A DNA stretch of 64,000 nt from Mycolicibacterium neworleansense (GTDB lineage: Bacteria > Actinomycetota > Actinomycetes > Mycobacteriales > Mycobacteriaceae), in assembly GCF_001245615.1 (NCBI RefSeq), contig NZ_CWKH01000002.1, positions 1,240,001-1,304,000 on the forward strand. The letters are read 5' to 3'. Shown piece by piece: positions 46,130 through 55,132 of this stretch. How positions within the stretch are numbered: the stretch's first letter is position 1; every line of letters starts with the position of its first letter. The notes under the pieces were generated by a model. That model saw only the letters and a program-made list of their open reading frames with translations, ran no database searches and had not been told where the DNA came from. The position numbers were made by a program, and so were the translations under genes.

Positions 46130-46240
46130 ACCCCGGAAGCTGCTGATTCCGTATCTTTAGTGCCATTTTGTCGCTGCAATCGGTAGTCTCGGGCAGGGAA
46201 ATGTACGGAATCCCCCGATTCGACCCGTCTGGGAGTGAAC

Positions 46241-47587
46241 ATGAGTGAATACGCAGTCACCGATCCGGCGACCGCCGAGGTGGTCGCCACCTACCCGACC
46301 TCGACCGACGCCGAGATCCAGGCTGCGATCGCAGCTGCGGCCAAGACGGGGCGCAGCTGGGCCCGCACCACCACGGTGGCCGAGCGGGCCGCGCTCATCG
46401 GTAAGGTCGCCGCCCTCCACGAACAGCGCCGCGAACAGCTCGCCGATGTCATCGTCCGCGAGATGGGCAAGCCGCGCGACCAGGCCCTGGGCGAGGTCGA
46501 CTTCAGCGCCGCCATCTACCAGTACTACGCGGACAACGCCGAGAAGTTCCTCGCCGACGAGGAGATCACCCTGCTCGAGGGTGAAGGCAACGCGGTGGTC
46601 AAGCGAGGCCCGGTCGGGGTGCTGCTCGGCATCATGCCGTGGAACTACCCCTACTACCAGGTCGCCCGGTTCGCCGGACCAAACCTGATCGTGGGCAACA
46701 CAATTCTGCTCAAGCACGCTCCGCAGTGCCCGGAATCCGCCGAGCTGCTGCAGCTGATCTTCCTCGAAGCCGGACTGCCGCAGGGTGCCTACGTCGACAT
46801 CCGCGCCACCAATGACCAGGTCGCCGAGATCATCGCCGACCCGCGCGTGGCCGCGGTATCACTGACCGGGTCCGAGCGCGCGGGCGCCGCGGTGGCCGAG
46901 ATCGCCGGGCGCAACCTCAAGAAGTGCGTGCTGGAACTCGGTGGCTCCGACCCGTTCATCGTGCTGTCGACCGATGACCTCGACGCGACTGTGCAGGCCG
47001 CCGTCGACGGCCGGATGGAGAACACCGGGCAGGCCTGTAATGCCGCCAAGCGGTTCATCGTCGCCGAGAACCTCTACGACGACTTCCTGGCCAAGTTCAC
47101 CGAGAAGCTGCTGGCCGCCGCCGACGGAATCGCCCCGCTGTCTTCGGAATTGGCGGCCGAGCGGCTCGAACAGCAGGTCAAGGCCGCCGTCGACCAGGGC
47201 GCCAAGCTGACGTCCGCGGGTGAGCGTCGCGGTGCCTTCTACCCGCCGGCGGTTCTGACCGGCGTCACCGAGGACAACGACGCCTACCGGCAGGAGCTGT
47301 TCGGCCCCGTTGCCGTGGTGTACAAGGCCGGCTCGGAGGACGAGGCCGTCGAGATCGCCAACGACACCCCGTTCGGGCTGGGTTCCTACGTCTTCACCAC
47401 CGACGCCGATCAGGCCGCACGCGTGGCCGATCGCATCGATGCCGGCATGGTGTTCGTCAACGCGGTCGGAGCCGAAGGCGCCGAATTGCCGTTCGGCGGC
47501 ATCAAGCGGTCCGGATTCGGGCGGGAGCTCGGCAGGTTCGGTATGGACGAGTTCGTGAACAAGAAGCTGATCCGCACCGTCAACTGA
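46241..47587 (+). CDS. gabD: Succinate-semialdehyde dehydrogenase-type aldehyde dehydrogenase
   Basis: 448 residues from ATG 46241 (GGGAG six bases upstream; GTG 46235 alternative). The catalytic Cys lies in GQACNAAKRF and the general-base Glu in LELGGSD. The N-terminal start and length match the GabD1-type NADP enzymes of mycobacteria, which oxidise succinate semialdehyde to succinate in the alternative TCA route. The exact aldehyde is inferred. A 9-bp inverted repeat lies upstream. Confidence 0.9.
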   Translation: MSEYAVTDPATAEVVATYPTSTDAEIQAAIAAAAKTGRSWARTTTVAERAALIGKVAALHEQRREQLADVIVREMGKPRDQALGEVDFSAAIYQYYADNAEKFLADEEITLLEGEGNAVVKRGPVGVLLGIMPWNYPYYQVARFAGPNLIVGNTILLKHAPQCPESAELLQLIFLEAGLPQGAYVDIRATNDQVAEIIADPRVAAVSLTGSERAGAAVAEIAGRNLKKCVLELGGSDPFIVLSTDDLDATVQAAVDGRMENTGQACNAAKRFIVAENLYDDFLAKFTEKLLAAADGIAPLSSELAAERLEQQVKAAVDQGAKLTSAGERRGAFYPPAVLTGVTEDNDAYRQELFGPVAVVYKAGSEDEAVEIANDTPFGLGSYVFTTDADQAARVADRIDAGMVFVNAVGAEGAELPFGGIKRSGFGRELGRFGMDEFVNKKLIRTVN

Positions 47588-49214
47588 CGTGCGTGCGCGC
47601 ATGCTCGATCGCGTCGTCCAGTGAATCGAGCAGGTGGTTCTCGTGTCGCAATGACTCGAACACGCCGACGTTGGAGAGCAACTCGGCGTGTTCGGGTCGA
47701 ACACCCTTGATGATCACCGTGATGCCGCGGGACTCCAGCTCGGTCGCGATCTCGGCGAGGGTGTGCGCGCCGGTGGCGTCGAGCATGCCCAGTTGCGACA
47801 TCCGGATGATGACGACGGATGTGTGCGGATGCTCGGCATCCACAATCGCACTCGAAATGCGTTCGGCCGCACCGAAGAACATCGCGCCGTCCAGACGCAG
47901 CAGCATGATCTGATCGTCGCCGGGTTGCGGTGGCCCGGGAAGTTCCTCGCGAGTGACGCTGCTGCGCCGTGCCACCGAACGCAACGCGAAGAACGCGGCG
48001 ACGACAACGCCGATCTCGACTGCCTCGATCAGGTCGAAGCACACGGTGACCGCAGCCGTCAGTGCGAACGTCAACGCGTCGGATCGGGTGGAGCGCAGGA
48101 TCTTCCACATCGTGGCCGCCGAGATCATCCGGAACGACGTCACCATCAGCACACCGGCCAGCGCGGCCAGGGGAATGGCCGACACCGGGCCGGTGGCCAG
48201 GTACACCACACCGAGCAGCACCAGCGAGTGCACGATCGCCGCGACGCGCGTCCTGGCGCCGGACCGGACGTTGACCGCGGTGCGGGCGATCGCACCGGTC
48301 GCGGGCATACCGCCGAACATGCCGGAGGCGACCGAGGCCAGGCCCTGACCCACCAGCTCGCGGTCGGGGTCGTACGGTCCGGTCGGTGACATGGTCGCCG
48401 CGACGCGCGCCGACAACAGCGATTCGATGGCGGCCAGCGCGGCGATGGCCAGTGCGGCCCCGAGCAGGGTGCGCAAAGCGCCGACGTCGGCCTGCGGCAG
48501 CACCGGGGTGGGCAGGTGCGAGGGCAGCTCGCCGATGGCGGCGACGGGGATGTGCAGCAGGACGACCAAGACCGTCACGACGATCACCGCGGTCAGCGAC
48601 TCGGGAATGGCCCGATGCAGCCGGGGGAGTGCGATCATCAGGATCGCGACAACGGCAACTACCCCAAGGGTTTTCACCGCGGCCGCCCAGTCGGCGTGGG
48701 CGATGACGGCGAACGCCGCAGGCAGCGTGCGCGCACCGGCCGGAGCCTGTTGCGCGAAGGCAGCGGGCACCTGCTGCAGGAAGATGATCGCCGCGATGCC
48801 CAGGGTGAACCCCTCGATCACCGGCCATGGAATGAACGTCACCGCCCGGCCGAGACCCGTGGCGCCGGCGGCCAGCACCAGCACACCCGCCGCCACCGTC
48901 ACCAGCGCGATACTGCCGAGCCCGTGCTGGGCGACGATCGGCGCGAGGACCACCGCCATCGCCCCGGTCGGGCCGGACACCTGCACGTGTGATCCGCCGA
49001 ATACTGCCGCAACCAGGCCGGCCACCACCGCCGTGACCAGTCCCGCGGCGGCCCCGACGCCGGAGGAGATCCCGAACGCCAACGCCAACGGCAGTGCCAC
49101 CACGCCGACCGTGACCCCCGCGAGGACATCACGGCGCCACGAGCGCGGCAATTCGGAGTAGTCGTCGCGATGGGGCAGCAGCCGGCCGAAAGTGCCGGCG
49201 GCGGTTCTGATCAC
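47580..49214 (-). CDS. SulP-family anion transporter with STAS domain
   Basis: 544 residues. The N-terminal transmembrane domain (about 10-12 helices) starts with GVTVGVVALPLALAFGISSG and QVSGPTGAMAVVLAP, the SulP signature region. The C-terminal STAS domain begins about residue 430 (IMLLRLDGAMFFGAAERI) and includes RMSQLGMLDATGAHTL. Bicarbonate or sulfate is the likely substrate. Convergent with gabD, overlapping by 8 bp. Confidence 0.93.
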   Translation of the reverse strand: MIRTAAGTFGRLLPHRDDYSELPRSWRRDVLAGVTVGVVALPLALAFGISSGVGAAAGLVTAVVAGLVAAVFGGSHVQVSGPTGAMAVVLAPIVAQHGLGSIALVTVAAGVLVLAAGATGLGRAVTFIPWPVIEGFTLGIAAIIFLQQVPAAFAQQAPAGARTLPAAFAVIAHADWAAAVKTLGVVAVVAILMIALPRLHRAIPESLTAVIVVTVLVVLLHIPVAAIGELPSHLPTPVLPQADVGALRTLLGAALAIAALAAIESLLSARVAATMSPTGPYDPDRELVGQGLASVASGMFGGMPATGAIARTAVNVRSGARTRVAAIVHSLVLLGVVYLATGPVSAIPLAALAGVLMVTSFRMISAATMWKILRSTRSDALTFALTAAVTVCFDLIEAVEIGVVVAAFFALRSVARRSSVTREELPGPPQPGDDQIMLLRLDGAMFFGAAERISSAIVDAEHPHTSVVIIRMSQLGMLDATGAHTLAEIATELESRGITVIIKGVRPEHAELLSNVGVFESLRHENHLLDSLDDAIEHARTHVS

Positions 49215-49295
49215 GGATGTTGCCTGACGGATTTATGGATTGAACGATTTCGCAAGTCACTGTACGCCATCGCAAATGCTGGGCACACTGAAGGT

Positions 49296-49673
49296 ATGAG
49301 CGGCGTCCTGTACTTCGACGGCAACTGCGGTATGTGCACCCGCAGCGTCAACGCGCTGATGCGACGGCAACGGACCGGAGACCTGCACATCGAGCCGTTT
49401 CAGCGGCCCGGCACCGCCGCGTTGCTCGGTGTGACCGGCGATCAACTCACCGAAGCGGCGTGGTGGCGGGACTCGTCGGGTGAGGTGTACCGCGGTGCCG
49501 AGGCGATCAACGCTGCTGTGTCCGCCGGGATGGGCAGCCGGATTCCATTGGGGGTGTACCGGATGCCGGGCGTGAAACAGCTGCAGAACGCCGCCTACCG
49601 CTGGGTGGCGAGCCATCGGTACCGGTTCCCGGGCACCACGCCGTACTGTGCGGCGCGGCCGGGAGACTGCTGA
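49296..49673 (+). CDS. DUF393 (DCC family) thiol-disulfide oxidoreductase-like protein
   Basis: 125 residues from ATG 49296 with GAAGG in front. It begins VLYFDGNCGMCTRSVNALMR; the DGNCGMC motif gives the D-x-x-C-x-x-C active site of DCC proteins. It ends two bases before the PHP gene start region, so these genes are likely one operon. Confidence 0.9.
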   Translation: MSGVLYFDGNCGMCTRSVNALMRRQRTGDLHIEPFQRPGTAALLGVTGDQLTEAAWWRDSSGEVYRGAEAINAAVSAGMGSRIPLGVYRMPGVKQLQNAAYRWVASHRYRFPGTTPYCAARPGDC

Positions 49674-49676
49674 GCA

Positions 49677-50687
49677 GTGCCGATGGATCCGGTGACCGCA
49701 CTGCGCCAGATCGCGTACTACAAGGATCGGGCCCGGGAAGAACCGCGACGGGTGATGGCCTACCGCAATGCCGCCGACGTCGTTGAAGCGCTGACCGATG
49801 CCCAGCGGGAACGGCTGGGCGCGACGAACAGCTGGCAGTCATTGCCGGGCGTCGGACCCAAGACCGCAAAGGTGATCGCCCAGGCCTGGGCCGGTCGCGA
49901 ACCCGATACCCTTGTCGAACTACGTTCGGCCGCCAAGGATCTCGGTGGCGGCGACCTGCGTGCCGCCTTGCGCGGTGACCTGCATGTGCACTCCAACTGG
50001 TCGGACGGATCGGCCCCGATCGAAGAGATGATGCTGGCCGCGCGCGATCTGGGCCACGAGTACTGTGCGCTGACCGACCATTCGCCGCGGCTCAAGATCG
50101 CCAACGGGCTGTCGCCCGAGCGCCTGCGTGAACAGCTCGACGTGATCGAAGAAGTGCGCGAACTCGTCGCACCGATGCGCATCCTCACCGGCATTGAGGT
50201 CGACATCCTCGAAGACGGATCCCTGGACCAGGAACCCGAACTGCTGGAACGTCTCGACGTGGTGGTGGCCAGCGTTCACTCGAAACTGGCCATGGACTCG
50301 GCATCCATGACCCGGCGCATGGTCGCAGCGGTGTCGAACCCACACACCGATGTTCTCGGCCATTGCACCGGACGCCTGGTGACCGGCGGGCGCGGCATGC
50401 GACCGGAGTCGAAATTCGATGCCGAGAAGGTGTTCACCGCCTGCCTGGATCACGGCACCGCCGTCGAGATCAACTCCCGGCCCGAGCGGCGAGACCCGCC
50501 CACCCGGCTGCTGAACCTCGCCCTGGAGATCGGCTGCGTTTTCAGTATCGACACAGATGCTCACGCACCCGGCCAGCTGGACTTCCTCGGCTACGGAGCG
50601 CAGCGGGCCCTGGACGCCGAGGTGCCGGTCGAACGGATCGTCAACACCTGGCCGGCCGAGCAGCTACTCGACTGGACCTCCCGCTGA
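49677..50687 (+). CDS. PHP-domain phosphoesterase with HhH region (Rv3856c homologue)
   Basis: 336 residues from GTG 49677 (ATG 49683 possible). The first 85 residues contain a PolX-like helix-hairpin-helix (LPGVGPKTAKVIAQAW). The PHP domain begins GDLHVHSNWSDG with metal H-x-H, then ALTDHSPR, and DAHAPG near residue 305 completes the metal set. It is a polymerase- and histidinol-phosphatase-type metal phosphoesterase; substrate unknown. In M. tuberculosis the same gene lies between gltD and ethR. Confidence 0.9.
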   Translation: MPMDPVTALRQIAYYKDRAREEPRRVMAYRNAADVVEALTDAQRERLGATNSWQSLPGVGPKTAKVIAQAWAGREPDTLVELRSAAKDLGGGDLRAALRGDLHVHSNWSDGSAPIEEMMLAARDLGHEYCALTDHSPRLKIANGLSPERLREQLDVIEEVRELVAPMRILTGIEVDILEDGSLDQEPELLERLDVVVASVHSKLAMDSASMTRRMVAAVSNPHTDVLGHCTGRLVTGGRGMRPESKFDAEKVFTACLDHGTAVEINSRPERRDPPTRLLNLALEIGCVFSIDTDAHAPGQLDFLGYGAQRALDAEVPVERIVNTWPAEQLLDWTSR

Positions 50688-50709
50688 CAGCACGGTCTAA
50701 GCTCACGCG

Positions 50710-51141
50710 ATGCACGCGGATCTCGGCATCGATACCGTCATCACCCTGCTGGCCGCCGGCCTGATCTTCCTGCTGGCGCTGGTGCTCGGAGTGTGGAAAT
50801 ACCGGCAGATGGCCACCAGTGAGAACCACCTGGCCCACCCGTACGTCGACATCGCCCACCGGGCCGCCCTGCTGTACTCCTTCGCCACGCTGCTGGTCGC
50901 GGTGTTCGTCGAACTCAGCGCCTGGCCCACCTGGGTGAACCTCACCGCCGCGATGGTGCTCGTGCTGTTCTTCGTCGTCGCCATCGGCAGCTACATCGAG
51001 CACGGCGCCAAGCGCGACACCACCAACCAGTTCGAGCGGCCCACCGGTGCCCTGCACGCCGGGATGGTCGCCCTCATCGTCGGTGAGATCGGCGGATTCG
51101 CCGTGCTGCTAGCCGGATTCGTTGCCGCGCAGTTCTTCTAG
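50710..51141 (+). CDS. Small integral membrane protein, four helices
   Basis: 143 residues with four hydrophobic segments (about 10-30, 50-70, 78-98 and 118-140), two histidines in short loops (ENHLAHPYVDIAH) and a DTTNQFERPTGALHAG loop. No known family is recognised. It is 22 bp after the PHP gene, so probably the last gene of that operon. Its TAG stop shares CTAG with the stop of dinB. Confidence 0.82.
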   Translation: MHADLGIDTVITLLAAGLIFLLALVLGVWKYRQMATSENHLAHPYVDIAHRAALLYSFATLLVAVFVELSAWPTWVNLTAAMVLVLFFVVAIGSYIEHGAKRDTTNQFERPTGALHAGMVALIVGEIGGFAVLLAGFVAAQFF

Positions 51142-52361
51142 TAGGGCAGGGTCGGCATCTCCAAGCCGGGATCGCGCCCGACCAGCACGCCGCGGGTCAA
51201 CATCGCGTTGCCGAACCGCTGCCGCACCTCGTCGATGGCGCCGTCGATGGCCACCGGATCGGGCTCGGATTCGAACGGCAATTCCAGCTGCTGGCTGCCC
51301 TCGTGGTCGATGTTGGACACCGCGAACCCGATGAGGGTCAGCCCGCGTTCGGCGATCACCGGAGCGGCGGCCGTCACCAGCGCCCGGGCGGCGGCCAGGA
51401 TCGCGTCGGTCGAAGCGGTGGCGCGGGGGAGGGTGTGTGACCGCGTCGCCCGGCCGAAATCATCGAAGCGCAAGCGCAATACGACGGTGCGCCCGGTCCG
51501 CCCGGCGCCACGCATGCGGCGCGTGATGCGGTCGACGAGGTTGATCACCACGACATCGACCTCCGCAGCCGACATCGTGTTGCCGCGCCGCCCGAGCGCG
51601 CGTTGGGCTCCGATCGAACTGCGCCGCACCCCCGTGGTCACCCGGCGCCGATCGATGTTGCGCGACAACGCATACAGCTGACGTGCCATCGCGCCGCCAA
51701 CCATGGGGCGCAGGGCCGACTCGGGGAGTTCGGCCACATCCGCAACAGTCTCGATCCCATGGGCATGGAGCTTCTCGGCCGTCTTGGCGCCCACTCCCCA
51801 CAGCCGGCGCACCGGCAGCGGATGCAGGAACGCCAACTCACGATCGGGCGGGACCAGCAGCAGACCGTCCGGTTTGGCGACCTGGCTGGCGACCTTGGCC
51901 AGGAACTTCGTGCGCGCGATGCCGACGGTGATGGGCAGGCCCACCTGCTCGCTCACCTGCTCGCGCAGGCGTCGGGCGATCTCCACCGGGGTGCCCGAAA
52001 CCCGGCCCAGCCCCGACACGTCGAGAAACGCCTCATCCACCGACAGCGGCTCCACCACAGGTGTCGTGTCATGGAAAACCTCGAACACGTGCCGGCTGGC
52101 CTCCGAATAGGCCGACATGCGCGGCGGCACCACCAGTGCCTGTGGGCACAGCGCGCGGGCCTGACCGCCGCTCATCGCTGTGCGTACCCCGAATGCCTTG
52201 GCCTCGTAACTGGCCGCCAGCACCACACCACCGCCGACGATCACCGGGCGGCCGCGCAGGGCAGGATCGTCACGCTGCTCGACCGATGCGTAGAACGAGT
52301 CGAGATCAGCATGCAGGATGGCCGCCTGCACAGCAGCGGTTTGTGCGCCCGACACGAACAT
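51138..52361 (-). CDS. dinB: Y-family DNA polymerase DinB
   Basis: Translesion polymerase of 407 residues. The active-site carboxylates are in ILHADLDSFYASVEQ and PLSVDEAFLDV. The C-terminus contains QQLELPF, a beta-clamp-binding motif, shared by mycobacterial DinB1 and, as I remember, absent in DinB2. The ATG 52361 lies inside an SOS-type box, and the sequence TATGCG just upstream would act as a -10 giving transcription near the ATG, so translation may be leaderless. GTG 52331 is an alternative start, but has no ribosome site. The position next to ethR suggests the paralogue called DinB3 in M. smegmatis, which I cannot confirm. Confidence 0.92.
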   Translation of the reverse strand: MFVSGAQTAAVQAAILHADLDSFYASVEQRDDPALRGRPVIVGGGVVLAASYEAKAFGVRTAMSGGQARALCPQALVVPPRMSAYSEASRHVFEVFHDTTPVVEPLSVDEAFLDVSGLGRVSGTPVEIARRLREQVSEQVGLPITVGIARTKFLAKVASQVAKPDGLLLVPPDRELAFLHPLPVRRLWGVGAKTAEKLHAHGIETVADVAELPESALRPMVGGAMARQLYALSRNIDRRRVTTGVRRSSIGAQRALGRRGNTMSAAEVDVVVINLVDRITRRMRGAGRTGRTVVLRLRFDDFGRATRSHTLPRATASTDAILAAARALVTAAAPVIAERGLTLIGFAVSNIDHEGSQQLELPFESEPDPVAIDGAIDEVRQRFGNAMLTRGVLVGRDPGLEMPTLPY

Positions 52362-52368
52362 ATGTTCG
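52355..52368. promoter_or_regulatory. LexA (SOS) box at dinB start
   Basis: CGAACATATGTTCG matches the mycobacterial SOS box core CGAAC-N4-GTTCG perfectly and overlaps the dinB ATG and the predicted transcription start, an ideal repression site. The outer bases are A and C instead of T and A, so the fit is 10 of 12. Confidence 0.7.
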
Positions 52369-52385
52369 CATAGCGGTCAGACGGG

Positions 52386-53027
52386 CTACAGGGCCTCGCC
52401 GTAGATGCTGGTCAGCCAGATGTGGGCGAGGGTGTCGACCACCTTGCCGTACTCGACGGCGGGTTGTTCGGCACTCAGGGCGGCCATCATGGTGCGCTCG
52501 TTCATCAGGTTGAGCGAGGTCGCCAGGTCCATGGCGGGAATCGTCTCCGGGGCTGCGCCGCGTTGGCGTTCGGCGGTGATCAGCGCGGCAGTCAGGGCGA
52601 TCCACTTCTGCATGAGCCCGGACCAGAGTGCGCGGAACTCCGGACTGCTGTTGAGGGCCTCGGTGCCGGCACGCGCCGTCGCCGGATCCGACCCGAACGA
52701 GCTGAAGAAGATCTCGATGCCGCGGCGGATTGCCCGCCTGGGTTCGGCCGGCATGTCCTCCAGTGCGCTGTCGAAACCGGTGTCCGCCTGCTTGATCAGC
52801 GGATCGAGCAACGACAGCACCACCGCTTCCTTCGAGGGGAAGTAGAAGTAGAACGTCGGCCGGGAGATCCCGGCGCCTTTGGCCAGGTCATCGACCGATA
52901 TGTCGGCGAATTTCTTCGTCTCCAGCAGCTGCCTGGCGGTCGCGAGGATCGCCGCTTCGCGGTCGTCGCCCGAGGGGCGAGCGGCGCGGCGACCGCGCGG
53001 GGCGCGGGTCGTGCTGGAGGTGGCCAC
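52386..53027 (-). CDS. ethR: TetR-family repressor EthR
   Basis: Repressor of the ethionamide-activating monooxygenase. 213 residues from GTG 53027 (MATSSTTRAPRGRR), close to M. tuberculosis EthR: RGRRAARPSGDDRE, then ISVDDLAKGAGISRPTFYFYFPSKEAV and the LNLMNERT region near the ligand channel, ending IWLTSIYGEAL. It is divergent from ethA with an 79-bp gap containing repeated half-sites. Corresponds to Rv3855. Confidence 0.95.
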   Translation of the reverse strand: MATSSTTRAPRGRRAARPSGDDREAAILATARQLLETKKFADISVDDLAKGAGISRPTFYFYFPSKEAVVLSLLDPLIKQADTGFDSALEDMPAEPRRAIRRGIEIFFSSFGSDPATARAGTEALNSSPEFRALWSGLMQKWIALTAALITAERQRGAAPETIPAMDLATSLNLMNERTMMAALSAEQPAVEYGKVVDTLAHIWLTSIYGEAL

Positions 53028-53048
53028 AGTGAGTGAGCCTAACACCGA

Positions 53049-53093
53049 GTTGAATTTTTCAACACACTGTTGACCCATTCAACACCATGTTGA
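53049..53093. promoter_or_regulatory. EthR operator with overlapping GTTGA/TCAAC repeats
   Basis: Contains GTTGAA-TTT-TTCAAC (53049-53063), TGTTGA-N5-TCAACA (53068-53084) and CAACA-N3-TGTTG (53080-53092). This tandem inverted set in the divergent gap suits cooperative binding of several EthR dimers, known for the M. tuberculosis operator of about 55 bp. Confidence 0.75.
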
Positions 53094-53106
53094 TACCGTC
53101 GGTCCC

Positions 53107-54576
53107 ATGACCGAACATTTCGATGTTGTGATCGTCGGTGCCGGCATTTCCGGCATCAGCACGGCCTGGCACCTGCAGGACCGCTGCCCGACCAAGAGCT
53201 ACGTCATCCTCGAGCGCCGGGAGAACATCGGCGGCACCTGGGACCTGTTCAAGTACCCGGGCATCCGCTCCGACTCGGACATGTTCACCCTCGGATTCCG
53301 GTTCAAGCCGTGGGAGTCGGCCCGCTCCATCGCCGACGGCAAGTCGATCTGGAACTACATCAACGAGGCCGCCGACGAGAACGGCATCCGCAACCACATC
53401 CGCACCGGCCACCGCGTGCTGTCGGTCGACTGGTCGGACGCCGACAACCGCTGGACCGTCGACGTCGAGACGGGTGGGGAAACCAAGCAGATCACCGCGT
53501 CATTCCTCTCGGTGTGCAGCGGCTACTACAACTACGACCAGGGCTACTCGCCGGAGTTCCCGGGCGCGGCGGACTTCAAGGGCCAGATCATCCACCCGCA
53601 GCACTGGCCGGAGGATCTCGACTACACCGGCAAGAAGGTCGTGGTGATCGGTTCCGGCGCAACGGCCGTCACGCTGATCCCGTCGCTGGTCAGCAGCGGC
53701 GTCGGACACGTCACGATGCTGCAGCGTTCACCCACCTACATCGGATCCCTGCCGCTGGTCGACCCGGTGGCCGTGAAGACCAACAAGTACCTGCCCAAGA
53801 ACCTGGCGCACTTCGTCAACCGGTGGAAGCAGATCGGGTACAGCACCGGTCAGTACCAGGTCGCGCGCCGCTTCCCGTCGGTCTTCAAGCAGTTCCTGCG
53901 CAAGATGGGGACCCGCCGTCTGCCCGAGGGCTTCGACTACGACAAGCACTTCAGCCCCAGCTACGCCCCGTGGGACGAGCGAGTCTGCCTGGCGCCCAAC
54001 GGTGATCTGTTCAAGGCCATCCGCTCGGGCAAGGCCGACGTCGTCACCGACACCATCGAGACCTTCACCGAGACCGGTATCAAGCTCACCTCCGGTGAGG
54101 AGCTGTCGGCCGACATCATCGTCACCGCCACCGGGCTGAACATGCAGTTGTTCGGTGGTGCGACCGCCAACCGCAACGGTGAGCCCATCGACCTGACCAA
54201 GTGCATGACCTACAAGGGCCTCATGCTCTCGGGTGTGCCCAACATGGCCATCACCTTCGGCTACACCAACGCCTCGTGGACCCTCAAGGCCGACCTGGTG
54301 TCCGAGTTCATCTGCCGCCTGCTGAACTACATGGACGCCAACGGTTTCGACCGCGTCGAGGCGCAGCATCCCGGCGACGCCGTCGACGAGCTGCCGTTCA
54401 TGGACTTCACCCCCGGCTACTTCCGGCGGGCCATGGACAGCCTGCCCAAGTCGGGTTCGGAAGCGCCGTGGAAGCTCAAGCAGAACTACTTCTTCGACAT
54501 GCGGACGATCCGCTACGGCAAGGTCGACGAAGAGGCCCTGATGTTCACCAAACACCGTGCCGCAGTAACGGTTTAA
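53107..54576 (+). CDS. ethA: Flavin-containing Baeyer-Villiger monooxygenase EthA
   Basis: 489-residue FAD/NADPH monooxygenase that bioactivates ethionamide and other thioamides in mycobacteria. The FAD loop is VIVGAGISGIS, the BVMO fingerprint FKGQIIHPQHWP matches F-x-G-x3-H-x3-W-P, and the NADPH loop is VVVIGSGATAVTLIP. Most blocks align with M. tuberculosis EthA from the first residues (MTEHFDVVIVGAG) to the C-terminus. Expression is controlled by the divergent EthR. A strong terminator follows. Confidence 0.96.
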   Translation: MTEHFDVVIVGAGISGISTAWHLQDRCPTKSYVILERRENIGGTWDLFKYPGIRSDSDMFTLGFRFKPWESARSIADGKSIWNYINEAADENGIRNHIRTGHRVLSVDWSDADNRWTVDVETGGETKQITASFLSVCSGYYNYDQGYSPEFPGAADFKGQIIHPQHWPEDLDYTGKKVVVIGSGATAVTLIPSLVSSGVGHVTMLQRSPTYIGSLPLVDPVAVKTNKYLPKNLAHFVNRWKQIGYSTGQYQVARRFPSVFKQFLRKMGTRRLPEGFDYDKHFSPSYAPWDERVCLAPNGDLFKAIRSGKADVVTDTIETFTETGIKLTSGEELSADIIVTATGLNMQLFGGATANRNGEPIDLTKCMTYKGLMLSGVPNMAITFGYTNASWTLKADLVSEFICRLLNYMDANGFDRVEAQHPGDAVDELPFMDFTPGYFRRAMDSLPKSGSEAPWKLKQNYFFDMRTIRYGKVDEEALMFTKHRAAVTV

Positions 54577-54590
54577 GCCCGGTCAGAACG

Positions 54591-54622
54591 AAAAAGCCCC
54601 CACCTCGCGGTGGGGGCTTTTT
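54591..54622. terminator. Bidirectional intrinsic terminator after ethA
   Basis: AAAAAGCCCCCACC and GGTGGGGGCTTTTT form a perfect 14-bp stem with TCGC loop, with an A-run on one side and a T-run on the other, between the converging ethA and rraA genes. Confidence 0.93.
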
Positions 54623-54632
54623 CGCGTCGGCC

Positions 54633-55112
54633 TCACGGGGCGACGACGACGATGCCGTCCTCGTCGGCATAGGCGATCTCGCCCGGGACGAAGGTCACCC
54701 CGCCGAAGCTGACCTCGACGTCACGCTCACCCTCGCCAGTCTTGGTGCCCTTGCGCGGGTTGGTGCCCAGTGCCTTGATCCCGACGTCGATGGTGCGCAG
54801 CGCAGCCGCGTCGCGCACCGCGCCGTGCACGATCACCCCGGACCAGCCGTTGTCGGCCGCCAGGCCGGCGATGATGTCGCCGACCAGGGCGGTGTGCAGC
54901 GACCCGTTGCCGTCGACCACCAGCACCCCGCCGTTGCCCGGCGTGGACAGGATGGACTTGAGCAGCGCATTGTCCTGAAAGCAGCGCACCGTCGTGATCG
55001 GCCCGGCGAACATGACCTTGCCGCCGTAGTTCTGCAACTGCAGATCGCAGCTACGGACGTCGGGGTAGATCTCGTCGACCAGGTCAGCGGTGGCGCGCGG
55101 TTGGATACTCAC
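54633..55112 (-). CDS. rraA: RraA-like protein (Rv3853 homologue)
   Basis: 159-residue member of the RraA family, formerly called MenG. The conserved [28 protein letters not shown] region carries the G-x-x-x-R and D of the family. In E. coli RraA regulates RNase E; other members are aldolases, and the mycobacterial role is not settled. It keeps the M. tuberculosis order between hns and ethA. Confidence 0.93.
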   Translation of the reverse strand: MSIQPRATADLVDEIYPDVRSCDLQLQNYGGKVMFAGPITTVRCFQDNALLKSILSTPGNGGVLVVDGNGSLHTALVGDIIAGLAADNGWSGVIVHGAVRDAAALRTIDVGIKALGTNPRKGTKTGEGERDVEVSFGGVTFVPGEIAYADEDGIVVVAP

Positions 55113-55132
55113 CCGGCGATTATCGCAGCCCG

